NCBI RefSeq assembly: GCF_032854445.1
Contig: NC_088301.1
Span: forward strand, 28,506,402-28,570,401
Origin: Liolophura sinensis
Taxonomy: Eukaryota > Mollusca > Polyplacophora > Chitonida > Chitonidae
Direction of reading: 5' to 3'
Length of the DNA stretch: 64,000 nt
Shown here: piece after piece, positions 24,601 to 37,376 of the stretch
How the letters are laid out: each line of letters begins with the position of its first letter
How positions within the stretch are numbered: the first letter of the stretch is position 1
Made by a program: the position numbers and the translations under genes
The notes under the pieces: model-generated
Seen by the model: the letters and a program-made list of their open reading frames with translations, nothing else
The model's database searches: none
What the model was told of the DNA's origin: nothing

Positions 24601-25598
24601 AGGCTAATCCGACGTATTTTCTGACGAGAAATCGAATGGTGCAAACCGCGTTGCTCTCCGACCATTACTTTTGGCTGTAGCCACAATTAAATGATCATTG
24701 ATGTCATAGTCACGTGCCCAGCAACGGCTCTTACTCCATGGAAACCAGGGAAATTTGCAATTTTTTAACAGCTGCCGATGCCTGGCCCAATTCCGCATCT
24801 TTTAGAACCTTATAGATGTGGGTCAGTGATAAGTTGTACTTTTTACAGCAGACTGTATCTAGTACATTGTGTCTTTTATGTACAAATGGTGTGGTTTTTC
24901 TACACGTAGATAAAGACATTGAGATTGTCTTGGACTTAGAAGTAAGGCAATTGCTGAGTGAGTTAAATGGGCTTAGCCCAAAGATTTGACGTCTTCTGGG
25001 CTACCGAAGGGCACATAACTTATAGTCAAAAGTTGAATATAGTAATGACCAGTCGCGATGGTACATAGTACAGTGTATCCGATTTCAATTAACAAAAACA
25101 CCAGGCAAAAATGCAAAAGTGGAAAAACCGTTCCAGTCCTGCTGGTAAGAGGCTAATCCGACGTATTTTGTGACGAGAAATCCAATGGTGCATATCGCGT
25201 TGCTGTCCGACCAATACTTTTGGCTGTAGCCAGAATTGAATGATCATTGATGTCATAGTCACGTGCCTAACAACGGCTCTTACTCCATGGAAACCAGGGA
25301 AATTTGCAATTTCTTAAACAGCTGCCGATGCCTGGCCCAATTCCGCATCTTTTGGCACCTTATTTATGTGGGTCAGTGTTTAAGTGTACTTTTTACAGCA
25401 GACTGTATCAAGTACATTGTGATTTTTATGTACAAATGGTGTGGTTTTTCTACACGTAGATAAAGACATTGAGATTGTCTTCGACTTAGAAGTAAGACAA
25501 TTGCTGGGTGAGTTAAATAGGTTTAGCCCAAAGATTTGACGTCTTCTGGGCTACCGAAGGGCACATAACTTATAGTCAAAAGTTAAATATAGTAATGG
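18651..25598 (+). repeat. Domain III mixed block, 13 monomers
   Basis: Anchors 18867, 19417, 19967, 20516, 21065, 21615, 22166, 22716, 23265, 23815, 24365, 24915, 25465. Type order: B A B B B A B A B C A B A. The variant GTGCCTAACAACGG recurs at about 19216, 22514 and 25264 on A monomers, marking related but not perfectly spaced copies (6 then 5 monomers apart). The stretch about 20.95-22.05 kb matches 29.19-30.10 kb at offset 8246 (15 monomers), sharing GACGCCTTCAGG, GCAGCCTGTATC and CTACACATAG. About 22.83-24.05 kb matches 56.92-58.15 kb. No sequence other than monomers is present. Confidence 0.8.
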
Positions 25599-26453
25599 CC
25601 AGTCGCGATGGTACATAGTACAGTGTAGCCGATTTCAAATAAGAAAAAGACCAGGCAAAAATGCAAAAGTGGAAAGACCTTTCCAGTGCTGCTGGTAAGA
25701 GGCTTATCCGACGTATTTTGTGACGAGATATCGAATGGTGCAAACCGCGTTGCTCTCCGACCATTACTTTTGGCTGTAGCGACAATTGAATGATCATTGA
25801 TGTCATAGTCACGTGCCCAGCAACGGCTCTTACTCCATGGAAACCAGGAAAATTTGCAATTTTTTAAACAGCTGCCGATGCCTGGCCCAATTCCGCATCT
25901 TTTGACACCTTATTAATGTGGGTCAGTGTTAAAGTGTACTTTTTACAGCAGACTGTATCTAGTACATTGTGATTTTTATGTACAAATGGTGTGGTTTTTC
26001 TACACGTAGATAAAGACATTGAGATTGTCTTGGACTTAGAAGTAAGACAATTGCTGGGTGAGTTAAATACGCTTTGCCCAAAGATTTGACGTCTTCTGGG
26101 CTACCGAAGGGCACATAACTTATAGTCAAAAGTTGAATATAGTAATGACCAGTCGCGATGGTACATAGTACAGTGTAGCCGATTTCAATTAACAAAAAGA
26201 CCAGGCAAAAATGCAAAAGTGGAAATACCGTTCCAGTGTTGCTGGTAAAAGGCTAATCCGACGTATTTTGTGACGAGAAATTGAATGGTGCAAACCGCGT
26301 TGCTCTCCGACCATTACTTTTGGCTGTAGCCACAATTGAATGATCATTGATGTCATAATCACGTGCCCAGCAACGGCTCTTACTCCATGGAAACCAGGGA
26401 AATTTGCAATTTTTTAAACAGCTGCCGATGCCTGGCCCAATTCCGCATCTTTT
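25599..26453 (+). repeat. Two-monomer duplication, copy 1
   Basis: Matches 26697-27551 at offset 1098 (2 monomers). Shared rare variants: TTTCAAATAAGAAAAAGACC, GTGGAAAGACCTTTCC, GGCTTATCCGACG, GACACCTTATTAATG, AAATACGCTTTGCCC, GTGGAAATACCG and GTTGCTGGTAAAAGG. Only a few differences were noticed, such as GTAGCGACAATTG here against GTAGCCACAATTG in copy 2. The monomer after this segment carries a 7-bp deletion (CATCTTTTTATAGATG) where copy 2 has the intact CATCTTTTAGAACC, which marks the right limit. Confidence 0.85.
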
Positions 26454-26696
26454 TATAGATGTGGGTCAGTGTTCAAGTGTACTTTTTACAGCAGACTGTA
26501 TCAAGTAGCCTACCTTGTGATTTTTATGTACAAATGGTTTGGTTTTTCTACACGTAGATAAAGACATTGAGATTGTCTTCGACTTAGAAGTAAGACAATT
26601 GCTGGGTGAGTTAAATAGGCTTAGCCCAAAGATTTGACGTCTTCTGGGCTACCGAAGGGCACATAACTTATAGTCAAAACTTGAATATAGTAATGA

Positions 26697-27551
26697 CCAG
26701 TCGCGATGGTACATAGTACAGTGTAGCCGATTTCAAATAAGAAAAAGACCAGGCAAAAATGCAAAAGTGGAAAGACCTTTCCAGTGCTGCTGGTAAGAGG
26801 CTTATCCGACGTATTTTGTGACGAGATATCGAATGGTGCAAACCGCGTTGCTCTCCGACCATTACTTTTGGCTGTAGCCACAATTGAATGATCATTGATG
26901 TCATAGTCACGTGCCCAGCAACGGCTCTTACTCCATGGAAACCAGGAAAATTTGCAATTTTTTAAACAGCTGCCGATGCCTGGCCCAATTCCGCATCTTT
27001 TGACACCTTATTAATGTGGGTCAGTGTTAAAGTGTACTTTTTACAGCAGACTGTATCTAGTACATTGTGATTTTTATGTACAAATGGTGTGGTTTTTCTA
27101 CACGTAGATAAAGACATTGAGATTGTCTTGGACTTAGAAGTAAGACAATTGCTGGGTGAGTTAAATACGCTTTGCCCAAAGATTTGACGTCTTCTGGGCT
27201 ACCGAAGGGCACATAACTTATAGTCAAAAGTTGAATATAGTAATGACCAGTCGCGATGGTACATAGTACAGTGTAGCCGATTTCAATTAACAAAAAGACC
27301 AGGCAAAAATGCAAAAGTGGAAATACCGTTCCAGTGTTGCTGGTAAAAGGCTAATCCGACGTATTTTGTGACGAGAAATTGAATGGTGCAAACCGCGTTG
27401 CTCTCCGACCATTACTTTTGGCTGTAGCCACAATTGAATGATCATTGATGTCATAATCACGTGCCCAGCAACGGCTCTTACTCCATGGAAACCAGGGAAA
27501 TTTGCAATTTTTTAAACAGCTGCCGATGCCTGGCCCAATTCCGCATCTTTT
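26697..27551 (+). repeat. Two-monomer duplication, copy 2
   Basis: Second copy of 25599-26453 at offset 1098. Its left limit is marked by AACTTGAATATAG before the match, against AGTTAAATATAG before copy 1. The near-identity indicates a recent event compared with the typical divergence between neighbouring monomers. Confidence 0.85.
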
Positions 27552-29499
27552 AGAACCTTACAGATGTGGGTCAGTGATCAGTTGTACCTTTTACAGCAGA
27601 CTGTATCTAGTACATTGTGTTTTTTATGTAGGAATGGTGTGGTTTTTCTACACGTAGATAAAGACATTGAGATTGTCTTGGACTTAGAAGTAAGGCAATT
27701 GCTGAGTGAGTTAAATGGGCTTAGCCCAAAGATTTGACGTCTTCTGGGCTACCGAAGGGCACATAACTTATAGTCAAAAGTTGAATATAGTAATGACCAG
27801 TCGCGATGGTACATAGTACAGTGTAGCCGATTTCAATTAACAAAAAGACCAGGTAAAAATGCAAAAGTGGAAAAACCGTTCCAGTTCTGCTAGTAAGAGG
27901 CTAATCCGACGTATTTTGTGACGAGAAATCCAATGGTGCAAATCGCGTTGCTCTCCGACCAATACTTTTGGCTGTAGCGACAATTGAATGATCATTCATG
28001 TCATAGTCACGTGCCCAACAACGGCTCTTACTCCATGGAAACCAGGGAAATTTGCAATTTTTTAAACAGCTGCTGATGCCTGGCCCAATTCCGCATCTTT
28101 TAGAACCTTATAGATGTGGGTCAGTGTTTAAGTGTACTTTTTACAGCAGACTGTATCAAGTACCTAGTGTTTTTTATGTACAAATGGTGTGGTTTTTCTA
28201 CACGTAGATAAAGACATTGAGATTGTCTTGGACTTAGAAGTAAGACAATTGCTGAGTGAGTTAAATGGGCTTAGCCCAAAGATTTGACGTCTTCTGGGCT
28301 ACCGAAGGGCACATAACTTATAGTCAAAAGTTGAATATAGTAATGACCAGTCGCGATGGTACATAGTACAGTGTAGCCGATTTCAATTAACAAAAAGACC
28401 AGGCAAAAATGCAAAAGTGGAAAAACCGTTCCAGTGCTGCTGGTAAGAGGCTAATCCGACGTATTTTATGACGAGATATCGAATGGTGCAAATCGCGTTG
28501 CTCTCCGACCAATACTTTTGGCTGTAGCGACAATTGAATGATCATTGATGTCATAGTCACGTGCCCAGCAACGGCTCTTACTCCATTTAAACCAGGAAAA
28601 TTTGCAATTTTTTAACAGCTGCCGATGCCTGGCCCAATTCCACATCTTTTAGAACCTTATAGATGTGGGTCAGTGATCAGTTGTACTTTTTACAGCAGAC
28701 TGTATCTAGTACATTGTGTTTTATATGTACAAATGGTGTGGTTTTTCTACACGTAGATAAAGACATTGAGATTGTCTTGGACTTAGAAGTAAGACAATTG
28801 CTCAGTTAGTTAAATGGGCTTAGCCCAAAGATTTGACGTCTTCTGGGCTACCGAAGGGCACATAACTTATAGTCAAAAGTTGAATATAGTAATGACCAGT
28901 CGCAATGGTACATAGTACATTGTAGCCGACTTCAATTAACAAAAAGACCAGGCAAAAATGCAAAAGTGGAAAAACTGTTCCAGTGCTGCTGGTAAGAGGC
29001 TAATCCGACGTATTTTGTGACGAGAAATTGAATGGTGCAAACCGCGTTGCTCTCCGACCAATACTTTTGGCTGTAGCCACAATTGAATAATCATTCATGT
29101 CATAATCACGTGCCCAGCAACGGCTATTAATATATGGAAACCAGGGAAATTTGCAATTTTTTAACAGCTGCCGATGCCTGGCCCAATTCCGCATCTTTTA
29201 GAACCTTATAGATGTGGGTCAGTGATCAGTTGTACTTTTTACAGCAGACTGTATTAAGTACCTTGTGCTTTTTATGTACAAATGGTGTGGTTTTTCTACA
29301 CGTAGATAAAGACATTGAGATTGTCTTGGACTTAGAAGTAAGACAATTGCTCAGTTAGTTAAATGGGCTTAGCCCAAAGATTTGACGCCTTCAGGGCTAC
29401 CGAAGGGCACATAACTTATAGTCAAAAGTTGAATATAGTAATGACCAGTCGCGATGGTACATAGTACAGTGTAGCCGATTTCAATTAACAAAAAGACCA
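27552..29499 (+). repeat. Domain III monomers between duplication blocks
   Basis: Anchors 27663, 28213, 28762, 29311; types B (with an A-type TTTAAAC head), C, B, B. The copy at 28.59 kb starts CCATTTAAACC and ends with the CATTGTAGCCGACTTC variant; the next has TATATGGAAACC in place of CCATGG. These two are the same pair of types seen again at 30.79-31.34 kb and 34.64-35.19 kb. Confidence 0.75.
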
Positions 29500-32400
29500 G
29501 GCAAAAATGCAAAAGTGGAAAAAATGTTCCAGTGCTGCGGGTAAGAGGCTAATCCGACGTATTTTGTGACGAGAAATCGAATGGTGCAAATCGCGTTGTT
29601 CTCCGACCAATACTTTTGGCTGTAGCGACAATTGAATGATCATTGATGTCATAGTCACGTGCCCAGCAACGGCTCTTACTCCATGGAAACCAGGGAAATT
29701 TGCAATTTTTTAAACAGCTGCCGATGCCTGGCCCAATTCCGCATCTTTTGGCACCTTATTGATGTGGGTCAGTGTTCAAGTGTACTTTTTACAGCAGCCT
29801 GTATCAAGTACATTGTGTTTTTTATGTACAAATGGTGTGGTTTTTCTACACATAGATAAAGACATTGAGATTGTCTTGGACTTAGAAGTAGGACAATTGC
29901 TGAGTGAGTTAAATGGGCTTAGCCCAAAGATTTGACGTCTTCTGGGCTACCGAAGGGCACATAACTTATAGTCAAAAGTTTGAATATAGTAATGACCAGT
30001 CGCGATGGTACATAGTACAGTGTATCCGATTTCAAATTAACAAAAAGACCAGGCAAAAATGCAAAAGTGGAAAAACTGTTCCAGTGCTGCTGGTAAGAGG
30101 CTAATCCGACGTATTTTGTGACGAGAAATTGAATGAAGCAAACCGCGTTGCTCTCCGACCATTACTTTTGGCTGTAGCCACAACTGAATGATCATTGATG
30201 TCATAGTCACGTGCCCAGCAACGGCTCTTACTCCATGGAAACCAGGGAAATTTGCAATTTTTTAACAGCTGCCGATGCCTGGCCCAATTCCGCATCTTTT
30301 AGAACCTTATAGATGTGGGTCAGTGATTAGTTGTACTTTTTACAGCAGACTGTATCTAGTACATTGTGTTTTTTATGTACAAATGGTGTGGTTTTTCTAC
30401 ACGTAGGTAAAGACATTGAGATTGTCTTGGACTTAGAAGTAAGACAATTGCTGAGTGAGTTAAATGGGCTTAGCCCAAAGATTTGACGTCTTCTGGGCTA
30501 CCGAAGGGCACATAACTTATAGTCAAAAGTTGAATATAGTAATGACCAGTCGCGATGGTACATAGTACAGTGTAGCCGATTTCAATTAACAAAAAGACCA
30601 GGCAAAAATGCAAAAGTGGAAAAACTGTTCCAGTGCTGCTGGTAAGAGGCTAATCCGACGTATTTTATGACGAGATATCGAATGGTGCAAATCGCGTTGC
30701 TCTCCGACCAATACTTTTGGCTGTAGCGACAATTGAATGATCATTGATGTCATAGTCACGTGCCCAGCAACGGCTCTTACTCCATTTAAACCAGGAAAAT
30801 TTGCAATTTTTTAACAGCTGCCGATGCCTGGCCCAATTCCACATCTTTTAGAACCTTATAGATGTGGGTCAGTGATCAGTTGTACTTTTTACAGCAGACT
30901 GTATCTAGTACATTGTGTTTTATATGTACAAATGGTGTGGTTTTTCTACACGTAGATAAAGACATTGAGATTGTCTTGGACTTAGAAGTAAGACAATTGC
31001 TCAGTTAGTTAAATGGGCTTAGCCCAAAGATTTGACGTCTTCTGGGCTACCGAAGGGCACATAACTTATAGTCAAAAGTTGAATATAGTAATGACCAGTC
31101 GCAATGGTACATAGTACATTGTAGCCGACTTCAATTAACAAAAAGACCAGGTAAAAATGCAAAAGTGGAAAAACTGTTCCAGTGCTGCTGGTAAGAGGCT
31201 AGTCCGACGTATTTTGTGACGAGAAATCGAATGGTGCAAACCGCGTTGCTCTCCGACCAATACTTTTGGCTGTAGTCACAATTGAATAATCATTCATGTC
31301 ATAATCACGTGCCCAGCAACGGCTCTTAATATATGGAAACCAGGGAAATTTGCAATTTTTTAACAGCTGCCGATGCCTGGCCCAATTCCGCATCTTTTAG
31401 AACCTTATAGATGAGGGTCAGTGATCAGTTGTACTTTTTACAGCAGACTGTATTAAGTACCTTGTGCTTTTTATGTACAAATGGTGTGGTTTTTCTACAC
31501 GTAGATAAAGACATTGAGATTATCTTGGACTTTGAAGTAAGACAATTGATGAGTGAGTTAAATGGGCTTAGCCCAAAGATTTGACGTCTTCTGGGCTACC
31601 GAAAGGCACATAACTTTTAGTCAAAAGTTGAATATAGTAATGACCAGTCGCGATGGTACATAGTACAGTGTAGCCGATTTCAATTAACAAAAAGACCAGG
31701 CAAAAATGCAAAAGTGGAAAAACTGTTCCAGTGCTGCTGGTAAGAGGCTAATCCGACGTATTTTGTGACGAGAAATCGAATGGTGCTAATCGCGTTGCTC
31801 TCCGACCAAAACTTCTGGCTGTAGCCACAATTAAATGATCATTGATGTCATAGTCACGTACCCAGCAACGGCTCTTACTCCATGGAAACCAGGGAAATAT
31901 GCAATTTATTAACATCTGCCGATGCCTGGCCCAATTCCACATCTTTTAGAACCTTATAGATGTGGGTCAGTGATCAGTTGTACTTTTTACAGCAGACTGT
32001 ATCAGGTACATTGTGTTTTATATGTACAAATGGTTTGGTTTTTCTACACGTAGATAAAGACATTGAGATTGTCTTGGACTTAGAAGTAAGACAATTGCTC
32101 AGTTAGTTAAATGGGCTTAGCCCAAAGATTTGACGTCTTCTGGGCTACCGAAGGGCACATAACTTATAGTCAAAAGTTGAATATAGTAATGACCAGTCGC
32201 AATGGTACATAGTACAGTGTAGCCGACTTCAATTAACAAAAAGACCAGGCAAAAATGCAAAAGTGGAAAAACTGTTCCAGTGCTGCGGGTAAGAGGCTAA
32301 TCCGACGTATTTTGTGACGAGAAATCCAATGGTGCAAATCGCGTTGTTCTCCGACCAATACTTTTGGCTGTAGCGACAATTGAATGATCATTGATGTCAT

Positions 32401-33347
32401 AGTCACGTGCCCAGCAACGGCTCTTACTCCATGGAAACCAGGCAAATTTGCAATTTTTTAAACAGCTGCTGATGCCTGGCCCAATTCCGCATCTTTTGGC
32501 ACCTTATTTATGTGGGTCAGTGTTCAAGTGTACTTTTTACAGCAGACTGTATCAAGTACCTTGTGATTTTTATGTACAAATGGTGTGGTTTTTCTACACA
32601 TAGATAAAGACATTGAGATTGTCTTGGACTTAGAAGTAGGACAATTGCTGAGTGAGTTAAATGGGCTTAGCCCAAAGATTTGACGTCTTCTGGGCTACCG
32701 AAGGGCACATAACTTATAGTCAAAAGTTTGAATATAGTAATGACCAGTCGCGATGGTACATAGTACAGTGTATCCGATTTCAATTAACAAAAAGACCAGG
32801 CAAAAATGCAAAAGTGGAAAAACTGTTCCAGTGCTGCTGGTAAGAGGCTAATACGACGTATTTTGTGACGAGAAATCGAATGGTGCAAATCGCGTTGTTC
32901 TCCGACCAATACTTTTGGCTGTAGCGACAATTAAATGATCATTGATGTCATAGTCACGTGCCCAGCAACGGCTCTTACTCCATGGAAACCAGGGAAATTT
33001 GCAATTTTTTAACAGCTGCCGATGCCTGGCCCAATTCCGCATCTTTTAGAACCTTATAGATGTGGGTCAGTGATTAGTTGTACTTTTTACAGCAGACTGT
33101 ATCTAGTACATTGTGTTTTATATGTACAAATGGTGTGGTTTTTCTACACGTAGATAAAGACATTGAGATTGTCTTGGACTTAGAAGTAAGACAATTGCTC
33201 AGTTAGTTAAATGGGCTTAGCCCAAAGATTTGACGTTATCTGGGCTACCGAAGGGCACATAACTTATAGTCAAAAGTTGAATATAGTAATGACCAGTCGC
33301 GATGGTACATAGTACAGTGTAGCCGATTTCAATTAACAAAAAGACCA
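29500..33347 (+). repeat. 7-monomer higher-order unit (3848 bp), copy 1
   Basis: Anchors 29861, 30412, 30961, 31510, 32059, 32609, 33159; type order A B B B B A B. Each anchor recurs 3848 bp later. Private markers shared with copy 2: GCAGCCTGTATC and CTACACATAG (monomer 1), GAAATTGAATGAAGC (about 30.12 and 33.97 kb), CCATTTAAACC (30.79 and 34.63 kb), TATATGGAAACC (31.33 and 35.18 kb), GATTATCTTGGACTTTG (31.52 and 35.37 kb), ACCAAAACTTCTGGC (31.81 and 35.66 kb), CAGGTACATTG (32.00 and 35.85 kb), CCAGGCAAATTTGC (32.44 and 36.29 kb). The left boundary is near 29.4-29.5 kb, where match to the sequence 3848 bp downstream is lost. Confidence 0.9.
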
Positions 33348-36300
33348 GGCAAAAATGCAAAAGTGGAAAAACTGTTCCAGTGCTGCGGGTAAGAGGCTAA
33401 TCCGACGTATTTTGTGACGAGAAATCCAATGGTGCAAATCGCGTTGTTCTCCGACCAATACTTTTGGCTGTAGCGACAATTGAATGATCATTGATGTCAT
33501 AGTCACGTGCCCAGCAACGGCTCTTACTCCATGGAAACCAGGGAAATTTGCAATTTTTTAAACAGCTGCCGATGCCTGGCCCAATTCCGCTTCTTTTGGC
33601 ACCTTATTGATGTGGGTCAGTGTTCAAGTGTACTTTTTACAGCAGCCTGTATCAAGTACATTGTGTTTTTTATGTACAAATGGTGTGGTTTTTCTACACA
33701 TAGATAAAGACATTGAGATTGTCTTGGACTTAGAAGTAGGACAATTGCTGAGTGAGTTAAATGGGCTTAGCCCAAAGATTTGACGTCTTCTGGGCTACCG
33801 AAGGGCACATAACTTATAGTCAAAAGTTTGAATATAGTAATGACCAGTCGCGATGGTACATAGTACAGTGTATCCGATTTCAAATTAACAAAAAGACCAG
33901 GCAAAAATGCAAAAGTGGAAAAACTGTTCCAGTGCTGCTGGTAAGAGGCTAATCCGACGTATTTTGTGACGAGAAATTGAATGAAGCAAACCGCGTTGCT
34001 CTCCGACCATTACTTTTGGCTGTAGCCACAACTGAATGATCATTGATGTCATAGTCACGTGCCCAGCAACGGCTCTTACTCCATGGAAACCAGGGAAATT
34101 TGCAATTTTTTAACAGCTGCCGATGCCTGGCCCAATTCCGCATCTTTTAGAACCTTATAGATGTGGGTCAGTGATTAGTTGTACTTTTTACAGCAGACTG
34201 TATCTAGTACATTGTGTTTTTTATGTACAAATGGTGTGGTTTTTCTACACATAGATAAAGACATTGAGATTGTCTTGGACTTAGAAGTAAGACAATTGCT
34301 GAGTGAGTTAAATGGGCTTAGCCCAAAGATTTGACGTCTTCTGGGCTACCGAGGGGCACATAACTTATAGTCAAAAGTTGAATATAGTAATGACCAGTCG
34401 CGATGGTACATAGTACAGTGTAGCCGATTTCAATTAACAAAAAGACCAGGCAAAAATGCAAAAGTGGAAAAACCGTTCCAGTGCTGCTGGTAAGAGGCTA
34501 ATCCGACGTATTTTATGACGAGATATCGAATGGTGCAAATCGCGTTGCTCTCCGACCAATACTTTTGGCTGTAGCGACAATTGAATGATCATTGATGTCA
34601 TAGTCACGTGCCCAGCAACGGCTCTTACTCCATTTAAACCAGGAAAATTTGCAATTTTTTAACAGCTGCCGATGCCTGGCCCAATTCCACATCTTTTAGA
34701 ACCTTATAGATGTGGGTCAGTGATCAGTTGTACTTTTTACAGCAGACTGTATCTAGTACATTGTGTTTTATATGTACAAATGGTGTGGTTTTTCTACACG
34801 TAGATAAAGACATTGAGATTGTCTTGGACTTAGAAGTAAGACAATTGCTCAGTTAGTTAAATGGGCTTAGCCCAAAGATTTGACGTCTTCTGGGCTACCG
34901 AAGGGCACATAACTTATAGTCAAAAGTTGAATATAGTAATGACCAGTCGCAATGGTACATAGTACATTGTAGCCGACTTCAATTAACAAAAAGACCAGGC
35001 AAAAATGCAAAAGTGGAAAAACTGTTCCAGTGCTGCTGGGAAGAGGCTAGTCCGACGTATTTTGTGACGAGAAATCCAATGGTGCAAACCGCGTTGCTCT
35101 CCGACCAATACTTTTGGCTGTAGCCACAATTGAATAATCATTCATGTCATAATCACGTGCCCAGCAACGGCTCTTAATATATGGAAACCAGGGAAATTTG
35201 CAATTTTTTAACAGCTGCCGATGCCTGGCCCAATTCCGCATCTTTTAGAACCTTATAGATGAGGGTCAGTGATCAGTTGTACTTTTTACAGCAGACTGTA
35301 TTAAGTACCTTGTGCTTTTTATGTACAAATGGTGTGGTTTTTCTACACATAGATAAAGACATTGAGATTATCTTGGACTTTGAAGTAAGACAATTGCTGA
35401 GTGAGTTAAATGGGCTTAGCCCAAAGATTTGACGTCTTCTGGGCTACCGAAAGGCACATAACTTTTAGTCAAAAGTTGAATATAGTAATGACTAGTCGCG
35501 ATGGTACATAGTACAGTGTAGCCGATTTCAATTAACAAAAAGACAGGGCAAAAATGCAAAAGTGGGAAAACCGTTCCAGTGCTGCTGGTAAGAGGCTAAT
35601 CCGACGTATTTTGTGACGAGAAATCGAATGGTGCTAATCGCGTTGCTCTCCGACCAAAACTTCTGGCTGTAGCCACAATTAAATGATCATTGATGTCATA
35701 GTCACGTGCCCAGCAACGGCTCTTACTCCATGGAAACCAGGGAAATATGCAATTTTTTAACAGCTGCCGATGCCTGGCCCAATTCCACATCTTTTAGAAC
35801 CTTATAGATGTGGGTCAGTGATCAGTTGTACTTTTTACAGCAGACTGTATCAGGTACATTGTGTTTTATATGTACAAATGGTTTGGTTTTTCTACACGTA
35901 GATAAAGACATTGAGATTGTCTTGGACTTAGAAGTAAGACAATTGCTCAGTTAGTTAAATGGGCTTAGCCCAAAGATTTGACGTCTTCTGGGCTACCGAA
36001 GGGCACATAACTTATAGTCAAAAGTTGAATATAGTAATGACCAGTCGCAATGGTACATAGTACAGTGTAGCCGACTTCAATTAACAAAAAGACCAGGCAA
36101 AATTCCAAAAGTGGAAAAACTGTTCCAGTGCTGCGGGTAAGAGGCTAATCCGACGTATTTTGTGACGAGAAATCCAATGGTGCAAATCGCGTTGTTCTCC
36201 GACCAATACTTTTGGCTGTAGCGACAAGTGAATGATCATTGATGTCATAGTCACGTGCCCAGCAACGGGTCTTACTCCATGGAAACCAGGCAAATTTGCA

Positions 36301-36880
36301 ATTTTTTAAACAGCTGCCGATGCCTGGCCCAATTCCGCATCTTTTGGCACCTTATTGATGTGGGTCAGTGTTCAAGTGTACTTTTTACAGCAGACTGTAT
36401 CAAGTACCTTGTGATTTTTATGTACAAATGGTGTGGTTTTTCTACACGTAGATAAAGACATTGAGATTGTCTTGGACTTAGAAGTAGGACAATTGCTGAG
36501 TGAGTTAAATGGGCTTAGCCCAAAGATTTGACGTCTTCTGGGCTACCGAAGGGCACATAACTTATAGTCAAAAGTTTGAATATAGTAATGACCAGTCGCG
36601 ATGGTACATAGTACAGTGTATCCGATTTCAATTAACAAAAAGACCAGGCAAAAATGCAAAAGTGGAAAAACTGTTCCAGTGCTGCTGGTAAGAGGCTAAT
36701 ACGACGTATTTTGTGACGAAAAATCGAATGGTGCAAATCGCGTTGTTCTCCGACCAATACTTTTGGCTGTAGCGACAATTAAATGATCATTGATGTCATA
36801 GTCACGTGCCCAGCAACGGCTCTTACTCCATGGAAACCAGGGAAATTTGCAATTTTTTAACAGCTGCCGATGCCTGGCCC
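33348..36880 (+). repeat. 7-monomer higher-order unit, copy 2 (breaks in its last monomer)
   Basis: Anchors 33709, 34260, 34809, 35358, 35907, 36457; types A B B B B A, then the head of the expected B. It follows copy 1 at 3848 bp with few differences. At about 36.88 kb the expected final B monomer switches to an A body, described as the hybrid monomer. Confidence 0.88.
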
Positions 36881-37376
36881 AATTCCGCATCTTTTGGCAC
36901 CTTATTGATGTGGGTCAGTGTTCAAGTGTACTTTTTACAGCAGCCTGTATCAAGTACATTGTGTTTTTTATGTACAAATGGTGTTGTTTTTCTACACGTA
37001 GATAAAGACATTGAGATTGTCTTGGACTTAGAAGTAAGACAATTGCTGAGTGAGTTAAATGGGCTTAGCCCAAATATTTGACGTCTTCTGGGCTACCGAA
37101 GGGCACATAACTTTTAGTCAAAAGTTGAATATAGTAATGACCAGTCGCGATGGTACATAGTACAGTGTAGCCGATTTCAATTAACAAAAAGACCGGGCAA
37201 AAATGCAAAAGTGGAAATACCGTTCCAGTGCTGCTGGTAAGAGGCTAATCCGACGTATTTTGTGACGAGAAATCGAATGGTGCAAATCCCGTTGCTCTCC
37301 GACCAAAACTTCTGGCTGTAGCGACAATTAAATGATCATTGATGTCATAGTCACGTACCCAGCAACGGCTCTTACT
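36828..37376 (+). repeat. Hybrid B/A monomer at a higher-order breakpoint
   Basis: The monomer begins as type B (TTTTTTAACAGCTG, matching 32.98 kb at offset 3848) and then reads TTTTGGCACCTTATTGATG, GTTCAAGTG, GCAGCCTGTATCAAGTACATTG, as in the first A monomer of the 7-mer unit at 29.79 and 33.63 kb. Its tail (CTTTTAGTCAAAAG, then CCAAAACTTCTGG and CACGTACCCAGC) instead matches the region before 31.88 kb. It is a mosaic of three positions of the 7-mer, as expected from unequal exchange or conversion inside monomers. A second difference, GTGTTGTTTTTC near 36.98 kb, is private to this copy. Confidence 0.8.
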
